From assembly GCA_024641365.1 (NCBI GenBank), contig JAHEDF010000084.1, forward strand, positions 1 to 10,974: 10,974 nucleotides of DNA. The letters run 5' to 3'. The translations under genes and the position numbers were made by a program. Positions 1 through 6,559 of the stretch are shown one piece after another (the stretch's first letter is position 1; each line of letters starts with the position of its first letter). The notes below the pieces were generated by a model. The model did not search any database and was not told the DNA's origin. It saw nothing but the letters and a program-made list of their open reading frames with translations. The DNA comes from Planctomycetota bacterium. GTDB taxonomy: Bacteria > Planctomycetota > UBA11346.

Positions 1-265
1 CAAGTACAATTATGACATTGTGTGGATGTGGTTCGATTTGCTGTAAATGAAAGCGTGAGCGAATACAGAGTACGGGAATTACGCGGCCGCGTAGATTCAT
101 CACGCCACGCAAATGTGGCTGACTCCCAGGCATGGGCGTAGTCGGTAAAGTGCCAACAATTTCGCGAACACGTTGAATGGGCACCCCATATTCCTCAGAG
201 CCAATCGAAAAAATGAGGTAGGTGCTAATAGGCTTTGTGCTGGTGGTTTCGCTCGTTGTGGCCAT
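1..265 (-). CDS. cheW: CheW-family chemotaxis coupling protein, 5' part only (runs off the left edge)
   Basis: Translating the minus strand from ATG at 265 gives 88 residues before the window ends. The family signature is clear: an N-terminal tail of about 14 residues, then YLIFSIGSEEYGVPI (16-30), VREIV (33-37), and the hallmark LRGVMNLRGRVIPV (52-65). CheW domains are SH3-like beta folds that couple methyl-accepting receptors to the kinase CheA in the cytoplasm. Full-length CheW is about 150-170 aa, so roughly half is missing to the left. The start is fixed because the codon just before the ATG is an in-frame TAG (266-268). An AGAAGGGA stretch (275-282) lies upstream at a longish spacing of about 11 nt. 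It could instead be the N-terminus of a longer CheW-domain protein such as CheV, since only the first half is visible. The gene points away from the Bat operon and is transcribed separately. Confidence 0.9.
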   Translation of the reverse strand, partial: MATTSETTSTKPISTYLIFSIGSEEYGVPIQRVREIVGTLPTTPMPGSQPHLRGVMNLRGRVIPVLCIRSRFHLQQIEPHPHNVIIVL

Positions 266-326
266 CTACTCATGTCCCTTCTGGTTGGTCGTAATCACCT
301 GGCTGTCTCCGGCCGGTTATCGCTTC

Positions 327-352
327 ACTATAGCTGTCTCAGACCTGAGACA
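327..352 (-). promoter_or_regulatory. Possible -10 box with adjoining 18-bp operator-like dyad upstream of cheW-like gene
   Basis: On the minus strand, TATAGT (327-332) is a near-consensus -10. It is separated by 2 nt from a perfect dyad, TGTCTCA-GACC-TGAGACA (335-352), which therefore fills most of the -12 to -30 spacer. No good -35 hexamer is seen upstream (about TTATGT). This placement would suit a repressor, or an activator that works from the spacer. The dyad matches the format of five more copies at 610-776. The promoter call is inference; the palindrome is seen directly. Confidence 0.4.
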
Positions 353-609
353 TAAACCGTCTTTATTTATATTAATATCAATATTTATCATGTAACTTTA
401 TCCCGTCTTTATATTATTCGAGTATACGTCCTTTTTTTAAATAATCAGAATAAAATAAATAACCGATAAAATAATTTGTATAAGGTTGCCGTTTTTTAAT
501 CCTGATAAAATATCCATAACTACGGTATTAATGCATGTTTTATGAATTAATGAAAATTAAGTGACGTCCGACTTTTACACCCTTAAAAATAAAAATAATT
601 AATAAATAC

Positions 610-776
610 TGTAGCCGATAGGCGACAATTTTCAGGGTGTAGCCGCGTGGCTACAAATAGAACATTAAAATTTGTCGCAGATATGCGACAGTAAAATGGT
701 GATTATTGAGTGGTTGTTGTCGCTGATTTGCGACAAGGCTATTATGGTGGCGGTACATTGTCGCAAGTATGAGACA
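610..776. repeat. Cluster of five 18-bp inverted-repeat (dyad) elements, TGT-N12-ACA
   Basis: Five 18-bp dyads with 7-nt arms and a 4-nt centre lie in a row: TGTAGCC-GATA-GGCGACA (610-627), TGTAGCC-GCGT-GGCTACA (638-655), TGTCGCA-GATA-TGCGACA (673-690), TGTCGCT-GATT-TGCGACA (718-735) and TGTCGCA-AGTA-TGAGACA (759-776). Start-to-start spacing is 28, 35, 45 and 41 bp. A sixth copy is at 335-352. Outer TGT/ACA and the inner C/G are invariant, and other arm positions tend to change in pairs. The elements could be binding sites for a dimeric regulator (TGT-N12-ACA is the format of TyrR-type and other enhancer-binding-protein sites) or DNA/RNA hairpins with tetraloops. The sequence alone does not decide between these. 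Confidence 0.7.
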
Positions 777-844
777 GGACAGAGTATTCCCAAAAGCGAT
801 AAAAGCCTGTTTTTTTTTAGCGCAGGCTGTCGCCGTGACGTAGT

Positions 845-860
845 CGGCAAATTCTATGCA
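845..860 (+). promoter_or_regulatory. Weak sigma54-like -24/-12 element downstream of the dyad cluster
   Basis: The plus strand reads CGGCAAATTCTATGCA with the GG (846-847) and GC (858-859) exactly 10 nt apart, as sigma54 promoters require. Against TGGCAC-N5-TTGCA it mismatches at T845, C850 and T856. It lies about 70-235 bp downstream of the five dyads, a normal distance for enhancer sites. However, no gene follows on the plus strand before 1143, so any product would be a non-coding RNA. This may be chance in an AT-rich region. Confidence 0.15.
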
Positions 861-1074
861 TAATAAAGCGGATGTCAGCTTAATAAACGTATTGTAGGGC
901 TTTAATTTCTACATCACCAGACAATTAGTGGCTGATTTGTAAAATGCTTTTGCTGGTTATCAAATCGCAATTAATATAAAAGAAAGTAATTCATGGCCAA
1001 TAAAAGGCGTTTAGGTTCATGGTAGGCATAGTGCAGGTATTGTGTAGGTATAAGACCTGATATCGTAATGCGAA

Positions 1075-1104
1075 ATTGTATGCTTAAATTGTCAGGCATA
1101 CAAT
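1075..1104 (-). terminator. Possible transcription terminator hairpin of the Bat operon
   Basis: A perfect 9-bp inverted repeat, ATTGTATGC (1075-1083) and GCATACAAT (1096-1104), has a 12-nt loop and begins 39 nt past the stop codon of the last operon gene. Read on the minus strand, only TTTC follows the stem, so the T-tract is short and the stem is AT-rich. It could be a weak intrinsic terminator or an RNA 3'-end stabiliser. Position supports the role more than structure does. Confidence 0.35.
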
Positions 1105-1143
1105 AGATTGCAAAATAGAATAATTTAGACAGCTATATGCGAA

Positions 1144-4100
1144 TTAGGCAGAAGCATTTGTAATCCACTCTTTTGCAATCTTTTCTAATGCATCTGCAGA
1201 GGGGATTTGCCCATTACGGCTAAATGATTGTTGCTCTAGTTCTTTGATGACCGTTTCCAATCGACTACGCATAGACGTATCGAGTGGTAAAGCCGCATCA
1301 GTATGAATTGATTTAAGTACAGCCAAAACCGAAAAGGGTGTAATTTGTTTCGGTAATATATGTCGAGGACCAGCATCCGTATGAGCGGTCTGTTTGCGAC
1401 GTACCCACCAAACGACTAAGCCAAGTGCTGCTACAAGTCCGGCAAGTATTAACCACGGACGTAGCACGACCAACCACGATTGATTTGGCATTAAGCGTTC
1501 AATGGCATTGGCTTCAAGTATGTCGGCATCAAAATACCGCTGTAATTTTGTTTTAATGTTTTCCGACTTAATGACGGGAAATACAAATTGAGACGGAATG
1601 GTGCCAGACGCTGGTGTATATTGAATTTGCCACAAGCGTTCACCAAATGGTTTCACCTGATTGCCATCAACTGTTATAGATGCAACTGTCGGTCCTGAGT
1701 CGTCAACCTTACCAACAGTAAATCCCTCTATCGTGGTCGATAATAAGGCATCAAGATCTCCAATGAGCCCCGTACCCGATGCGCGTATTTCTAATCGTAC
1801 AATACCAGCGCCTAATTCACGATCATCTAAGGTCATATTTATGTCAGTAACGTCAGCAGTGCGTGCGGTTGATGATTGCGCATCAATGACGGTTATGCCG
1901 GATGTAACAGGTAAAATAACTGGTCCATGTTTATCGGTGAAGTCGAGATCAATATGGACACTTGGAATGCGATCGACGGATGGATCTTTGGCTCGTAATA
2001 CTAAATAAGCCAACGGCATTTCGCGCCAACCATCACGGCCATAGCCATAACTAGTTACATTTGATGCGTGAAACGTTATCGAATCAATAATAAAATGCTC
2101 GCCTAATGATTCGCGTAAATGTTTTTCAATATCATTCCGATAATTGACTTCGGACCCCGTATAGGTTTGTACGTTGTTTTGCAAATATTTGGAAAACCCA
2201 CCACTTTCACGCCCAAGGGCGGTCGTGTGTCTCAGTGAAAAGCGAACACCAAAAGGTGATTTATTGCCGACCGCCGAAGCGCCATCTACAGAAAGGTCTA
2301 ATTGCATTTCACCAATCAGGTCATCGTAATCGGTAATTATTTTCTTAACCGGATCGGCTAATTGGCCGTCGCCAATAATGCGTAATGCATGACGTAAATA
2401 GCGCGGTTTTAATTCTGCATGAATCTCGCTGAGACTCGTAATGATCTGTTTTGCAAATAATTCCCGATGTTTTTCTGACAATTCATCAGGCAACTGTGCG
2501 ATAGCATCACGTACTGCTATCACCTGGTCGCCATCAGCTTCTTGTTGACGTGAGAGGTAGGCCAAGTCACTAGCGCCTAAGGCGGCGGAAAACCACTGTG
2601 AGAAAACCGTAATGTCTGGTTTTTGTTTGTTGTTTTGTGAATCACCAGCTTTGAAGTCAGGTGTTGAACTATCCTTTATTATAGCATGAGAATAAAATTT
2701 TGCTGCTTGAGCGTAACTCGCAAAAGCCGCATCTCGATATGCTGTGTATTCTGCAAGTGAGGCTTGCTGTCCGTAGACAAACTCACCAAGGTCAAAATTT
2801 AGTGATGCATGTACCTGCAATAATTTCCAGGCTTCGGGGTTCAGTTCCAATGATTTCGAACATAACATTTTTGCGACGTTATACCCACGCTCGATTTCAC
2901 TAACCACTTCCGCATCTGTTCGCTGGGTACCTGCTTGTTGTTGGACGCTTGGTTTACGCCAGGTATTAGCTAAGCGACTACGCATGGCCGAAACGAGATT
3001 CACTAAAACATCGGATGGTAACTTTTCTGATTCGCCCAAAACCTGGGTAATATCTTCCAGGCGAAATACTTCTGCCGGACTATGGCACGTAACAAAAGCT
3101 TGAACGACATCCTCAGCCGGAACTTCCTGTACGTTTAGTGTTTCTATGCGTCGTAATAATGAAGCTAATTGAGTTAAATTGCGATTTTGTCGTGCGCGCG
3201 TTAGTGGGATACCTCCACCATAACTGTTATTATTATTTTCTTCGTCATCGGTGCTGCGTAGCGATGCGGTAAAGCCACGTACTATGCTGCGCGCCAAACG
3301 ACCCGCACGATTCGGTTCATCGACGGATAGATCTTTAATAAGCGTAAAGGCACGATCACGATCGTCGCTGCGACAAACAAATTCGCCTTCAAGAATGCGT
3401 AATCGCTGCGCAAGTGAAATGTCTAATAATGACAGCCATTCAGGAGTTGGAGCAGTCGCTAAGAGATCAGCAATTTGTAACGCTTCAACATTGTTGTGAT
3501 TTCGGGAATTACGCCTATTGTCATTGCGATTATTTAAATATTGTTGGCGAAAATGGTTGCGATAGGCACTCATTTGACCTGGCTGAATACGTGACATATA
3601 CGGACGCATTTGGTCACGAATATATTTCTCCATATCATCATCAGATGATTCTGCATCTTCAATATAGACTAATGATGCCTCATTTAACCAGCCAATAGTT
3701 AAAAAATTAAGTGCATTTTGCCAGCGTTCTATTTGCACTTTATCAACACCTAATAAAACTGTTACAACGCGATGTTGAATTTTTAAGGCAGCGCGACGAT
3801 CGTCTGCTGAATTATTTTCTAGGCTCTGCGCGGCTTGTGCCGCTATCGATGCAAAAACGGCTTGACCAATTTCAGGTCGATCAACAAAAATAGTACTTAA
3901 CCAAGTGTCGGCAGTCTCTTTTGGTACATCATCGATTAATTTTAAACAGCGATTAGCAGCGCGTATCCGGCTTTCTTTTTCGGCGGGTTGTTCGGCCTTA
4001 CCTTGTAAAATGAGTAAGCTTAATTCCCACGATTTAATGAGGTCTGCAGACTGTTTATTTTGGCTGCCAGTGGCTGCCAAGAAACGAGCATGTAAGTCTA

Positions 4101-4749
4101 AGGTAATATAATTCTTTTCTTGTATGGCGGTATCTAAGGGAGGCAGAAATGATCCCGCTTCGATAATGCGATTGGCCGCGAGTAATAAGGCTGCGGCCCG
4201 TCCTCTATGAATCGGATCTTTTCCCCCAAATTGTTTGGTCCCAGCTTCTAGGCGTGCGACTAAACTGCCGGTGGTGGACACAAGTTGAATACTGTTTCTC
4301 AGTATATTACCCAATGAGCGCAAACGCGCGTCGTTTAATTCACTTGGTGATAATTCGGCTAAATCAATTACTTCACTTGGTAATAATTGGCCGTTATTCT
4401 CAACAAATTGTTTGAGGATATGATCATAAACTTTATCGGCATCATCAGCAGGTAAAGATTTTAAGGTTTTGGCGACAGACGGCCAAGCGCCTGCTTGTAA
4501 ATCGGTTGTAAATTGGAGCGCGGCATCAGTCCCAACAGTTCCAGCCATGACCTCTGACATTGCTTGAAGCGCAGTCTGCGGCATGCGTGTGAACTCTTGC
4601 TCAAGCAATTTCCCAGTAAGTGGATTTTCTTTTGGCGCCGTGACTGACGGTTCGGTGATAACAGGTTGATCACCATTTATTGTTGTGGTTACCTGTGGCT
4701 CAACAGCACTGGCAAGAGAAACAAGGAGTGTTAGCGATAAAGTTTTCAT
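1144..4749 (-). CDS. Large exported, C-terminally anchored protein at the BatD position of the Bat operon (function unknown)
   Basis: The 1201-aa product starts with a signal peptide (1-15, cut after LASA). A long, mainly helical periplasmic region with TPR-like stretches follows to about residue 815; the clearest repeat-like part is about 620-770. Residues 815-1085 look beta-rich (SVHIDLDF 930-937, GITVIDAQ 951-958). One membrane span lies at about 1092-1116, followed by WWVRRK and an 82-residue helical cytoplasmic tail. Two Asn/Arg-rich low-complexity linkers sit at 405-420 and 502-513. It is the last gene of the operon, where BatD (usually about 500-600 aa, with N-terminal Ig-like domains) would be. 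The topology of exported region, single span and short cytosolic tail fits BatD, but I do not recognise the BatD domain itself. The ATG is preceded by no Shine-Dalgarno sequence and by a 51-nt gap, unlike the coupled genes upstream. I infer a membrane scaffold for the Bat complex; the specific function is unknown. Confidence 0.85.
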   Translation of the reverse strand: MKTLSLTLLVSLASAVEPQVTTTINGDQPVITEPSVTAPKENPLTGKLLEQEFTRMPQTALQAMSEVMAGTVGTDAALQFTTDLQAGAWPSVAKTLKSLPADDADKVYDHILKQFVENNGQLLPSEVIDLAELSPSELNDARLRSLGNILRNSIQLVSTTGSLVARLEAGTKQFGGKDPIHRGRAAALLLAANRIIEAGSFLPPLDTAIQEKNYITLDLHARFLAATGSQNKQSADLIKSWELSLLILQGKAEQPAEKESRIRAANRCLKLIDDVPKETADTWLSTIFVDRPEIGQAVFASIAAQAAQSLENNSADDRRAALKIQHRVVTVLLGVDKVQIERWQNALNFLTIGWLNEASLVYIEDAESSDDDMEKYIRDQMRPYMSRIQPGQMSAYRNHFRQQYLNNRNDNRRNSRNHNNVEALQIADLLATAPTPEWLSLLDISLAQRLRILEGEFVCRSDDRDRAFTLIKDLSVDEPNRAGRLARSIVRGFTASLRSTDDEENNNNSYGGGIPLTRARQNRNLTQLASLLRRIETLNVQEVPAEDVVQAFVTCHSPAEVFRLEDITQVLGESEKLPSDVLVNLVSAMRSRLANTWRKPSVQQQAGTQRTDAEVVSEIERGYNVAKMLCSKSLELNPEAWKLLQVHASLNFDLGEFVYGQQASLAEYTAYRDAAFASYAQAAKFYSHAIIKDSSTPDFKAGDSQNNKQKPDITVFSQWFSAALGASDLAYLSRQQEADGDQVIAVRDAIAQLPDELSEKHRELFAKQIITSLSEIHAELKPRYLRHALRIIGDGQLADPVKKIITDYDDLIGEMQLDLSVDGASAVGNKSPFGVRFSLRHTTALGRESGGFSKYLQNNVQTYTGSEVNYRNDIEKHLRESLGEHFIIDSITFHASNVTSYGYGRDGWREMPLAYLVLRAKDPSVDRIPSVHIDLDFTDKHGPVILPVTSGITVIDAQSSTARTADVTDINMTLDDRELGAGIVRLEIRASGTGLIGDLDALLSTTIEGFTVGKVDDSGPTVASITVDGNQVKPFGERLWQIQYTPASGTIPSQFVFPVIKSENIKTKLQRYFDADILEANAIERLMPNQSWLVVLRPWLILAGLVAALGLVVWWVRRKQTAHTDAGPRHILPKQITPFSVLAVLKSIHTDAALPLDTSMRSRLETVIKELEQQSFSRNGQIPSADALEKIAKEWITNASA

Positions 4750-4800
4750 AATAGTTTATTCAGATAAGGTGTGGTGTAAAAAATGTCGGTCCGATAAAAA
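4750..4800 (-). other. 51-nt gap between the TPR gene and the giant gene
   Basis: This is the only real gap in the operon. On the minus strand it begins TTTTT directly after the TAG stop, then holds a short dyad TCGG-A-CCGA flanked by a second T-run. The dyad has no loop to speak of, so it is not a credible terminator hairpin. It lacks a purine-rich ribosome site before the ATG at 4749. It could hold a weak internal promoter or protein site; nothing firm is visible. Confidence 0.4.
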
Positions 4801-5550
4801 CTACGACCCACCATCTTCGCGTTGTCCAGCACCTGCATCTTTTTGTTTCTGCATTTGTTGACGAATATCTTGCGGTTGCTGTTTTTTGTTGCCTGGTTTT
4901 TTGCCATCTTTTTTAGATTCGCGCTGTTTGCGTTTTTTCTGGCTCAGACTTTGGCAATTACCTGAACATTTCTTAGGCAGCGGGAGGCCTTTCAGTTCAC
5001 TGAGGTCTAATTGTTGTAAGCGAATGGTCGATTCGAGATTTTTTTCGTGCGTTATGGCTTCATTTTCATTTGTTGCAGTTTCTGCCAATAAACGGAAATG
5101 CTGGCGCGCAGCATCAGCTTCTAAGGTCCATTCATCCGTGCTGGCACCTTCTAAGCGCATGAGCCAGGCGGCGTGGTAATGTGCCTCACCTAATTCAGTA
5201 CGTGTCGCACGAGCAAGTTCACTATTACCTTCACCGCGATCACTTAAGGTTTTTAATAAGTCACCCATTTGCTCAATGCCTTCCAATAAATTTCCGCTCG
5301 CGGCATTGACCACGGCTCTTTCTAATTCAATGCGTGGTCGTGTGGGATCATTTTCAGGTAATGCTGATAAAGTCGCGGCAAAAGCTTGCAACGCATCGTC
5401 ATAATTTTCTTGCGTCGCAGCAACACGAGCAGTTTGTAAATGTTCTGCCGCAATATCACGAGCGAGCGCTGGCTGCCCAGGGCCATAATGGAATGCGATG
5501 GCAATTAGTGGCACAGCACACCATGCAACGATCAGTAAATTACGTAGCAT
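4801..5550 (-). CDS. BatC-like TPR protein with membrane/signal segment and basic Cys-containing tail
   Basis: The 249-aa protein has an N-terminal hydrophobic segment (about 4-20), either an uncleaved anchor or a signal peptide ending near ALA (28-30). A helical TPR-like region follows (about 32-180); ENYDDALQAFAATLSALPEND (48-68) is a clear TPR helix pair. The C-terminus is strongly basic and low-complexity (about 203-249, K/Q/R-rich), entered through LPLPKKCSGNCQ with two cysteines at 195 and 199. Bat operons carry a TPR gene (BatC) just after the two VWA genes, and this one fits by position and by N-terminal and TPR features. The start overlaps the preceding gene by 11 nt and has the best ribosome site of the operon, GAGGAG (5559-5564), 8 nt before the ATG. 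The protein is probably a periplasmic, membrane-attached scaffold. Whether C195/C199 form a disulphide or bind metal is not shown. Confidence 0.85.
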   Translation of the reverse strand: MLRNLLIVAWCAVPLIAIAFHYGPGQPALARDIAAEHLQTARVAATQENYDDALQAFAATLSALPENDPTRPRIELERAVVNAASGNLLEGIEQMGDLLKTLSDRGEGNSELARATRTELGEAHYHAAWLMRLEGASTDEWTLEADAARQHFRLLAETATNENEAITHEKNLESTIRLQQLDLSELKGLPLPKKCSGNCQSLSQKKRKQRESKKDGKKPGNKKQQPQDIRQQMQKQKDAGAGQREDGGS

Positions 5551-6559
5551 AAGAAGTACTCCTCAATGATTTAATTGGCCGTGGTCCACCGACCGCGGCG
5601 AGGGCAACGGGTATGAGAGCAAGAAGTGCAGAACCAATAATAATAGCAATAAGCGCGTATTCACCCAAACCAGCAGTGGCATAGCTACCACGCACAGGAA
5701 AAAATTCGGCTAATAATTCACTGGGCACATGTCGACGATTACCATCATGATACTTGCCGCCGAAACGACCTGCGAGTTGACGCAGCGAAGCAGATTCTTG
5801 GCGCGATAAATGACCAGCGATACTGAGTCCACGCGTTGGATCACCAACACCGACGACTAAAACGCCGGAAAATGCCGGGGGAAGGCTGATGCTTTGTTGT
5901 GGTGGTTCCGTATCGCCATCACTGACAATGACTAAACGCGCTTGTTCATTTGGCCACGGCTGTGGTCGTTTATCGGGTGTGAGCGAAAATCCTTTTGCCA
6001 ATTCGCCACACGCGACAATGGCTTCATAAAGCGTGGTCTTGCCGGCAGTAAATGCGTGCTCAAGCGGTAAATCATTTAATATGTTTTCAACCACTTCTGG
6101 ATCAATGGTATCGACCACAACTGGTCGAGCGCCATTATAGAGCGCAACTATGCTCACTGGCACGCCGGTTAAATCAGCACGAGCTAATAATGAACGAATT
6201 AATTCACGAGCACGATGTCCACGAGTTTGAGAACCATCAGGACCTGCATCACGCAAATCCATGCTGGGTGAAACGTCTAGCGCGACAACTAATCGTTTCT
6301 TTGCCAACTCACGATTTTTTCCTGCGAGATCTCCAGGCGCGCTAAAATATAAAGTGCTTAATCCCCATCCGAGTAAGGCCGCCGCACAAATTCTTGTGAG
6401 TGGCACTAATTTTGTCCACGCGCGAGGAGACCCCTGGGGAAACGCTAACAGCGCAACGCGACGGCAACGCCAATAATGAAATAATTCGCCAATGGCAACC
6501 ACGGCAGCCGTCAAAATCGCAATTTGTAAGGCGGACATTACCATGGTGTAAAGCGCCAT
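5540..6559 (-). CDS. batB: BatB-like von Willebrand factor A domain membrane protein
   Basis: The 339-aa protein has two N-terminal membrane spans (about 9-25 and 53-72), a VWA domain (about 88-290) and a C-terminal span (about 302-324). The metal-ion-dependent adhesion site is complete: DVSPS (D95, S97, S99), a Thr in GKTTL (173-177) and SDGD (213-216). This topology, and its place as the second of two VWA genes, match BatB. The start is ambiguous. ATG 6559 gives a 22-nt overlap with the upstream gene; in-frame ATGs at 6544 and 6538 (Met6 and Met8) exist, and the last forms a TAATG stop-start junction. None has a clear ribosome site, so translational coupling is likely. The VWA domain should bind a divalent metal and a protein partner on one side of the cytoplasmic membrane. 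Partners are not known from sequence. Confidence 0.88.
   Translation of the reverse strand: MALYTMVMSALQIAILTAAVVAIGELFHYWRCRRVALLAFPQGSPRAWTKLVPLTRICAAALLGWGLSTLYFSAPGDLAGKNRELAKKRLVVALDVSPSMDLRDAGPDGSQTRGHRARELIRSLLARADLTGVPVSIVALYNGARPVVVDTIDPEVVENILNDLPLEHAFTAGKTTLYEAIVACGELAKGFSLTPDKRPQPWPNEQARLVIVSDGDTEPPQQSISLPPAFSGVLVVGVGDPTRGLSIAGHLSRQESASLRQLAGRFGGKYHDGNRRHVPSELLAEFFPVRGSYATAGLGEYALIAIIIGSALLALIPVALAAVGGPRPIKSLRSTSYAT
5559..5564 (-). promoter_or_regulatory. Ribosome binding site of the TPR gene, inside the end of batB
   Basis: GAGGAG lies 8 nt before the ATG at 5550 and within the last codons of the BatB-like gene. It supports that start over later Met codons, and is the strongest Shine-Dalgarno in the operon. 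Confidence 0.7.

Larger units (their letters stand above)
266..1143. other. Long AT-rich intergenic region between the cheW-like gene and the end of the Bat operon
   Basis: This stretch of almost 900 bp carries no convincing gene. Open frames of about 60 codons over 665-863 on both strands start with TTG, lack a good ribosome site, and are made largely of the dyad repeats. The part from about 355 to 600 is very AT-rich. Apart from the six dyads, it holds a run of nine T at 810-818, a weak sigma54-like element at 845-860, and a 9-bp hairpin at 1075-1104. Its ends are a 5' gene end (cheW-like, leaving leftwards) and a 3' gene end (the giant gene, arriving from the right). Confidence 0.75.

Noticed and set aside
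304..321. Seventh dyad beginning TGTCTCC-GGCC
   Set aside because: Only the left arm fits; the right arm (GGTTATC) does not pair, so it is at most a half-site.
610..776. CRISPR-like array
   Set aside because: The repeats are only 18 nt, differ from copy to copy, and are spaced unevenly (10-27 nt between units); no cas genes are present.
774..818. Intrinsic terminator ending in the run of nine T at 810-818
   Set aside because: The only stem before the T-run (ACAGG/CCTGT) is 5 bp with a loop of about 27 nt, too weak to call.
665..863. Open frames of 61 and 63 codons on opposite strands
   Set aside because: Both rely on TTG starts, lack ribosome sites, and are composed of the dyad repeats and their spacers; no protein-like pattern.
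993..1025. 10-codon plus-strand frame (MANKRRLGSW) after a purine-rich stretch
   Set aside because: Too short to separate from chance; no supporting promoter or homologue can be named.
1661..4111. Several plus-strand open frames of 60-115 codons
   Set aside because: They lie antisense within the 1201-aa coding region, whose signal peptide and membrane span show the real frame.
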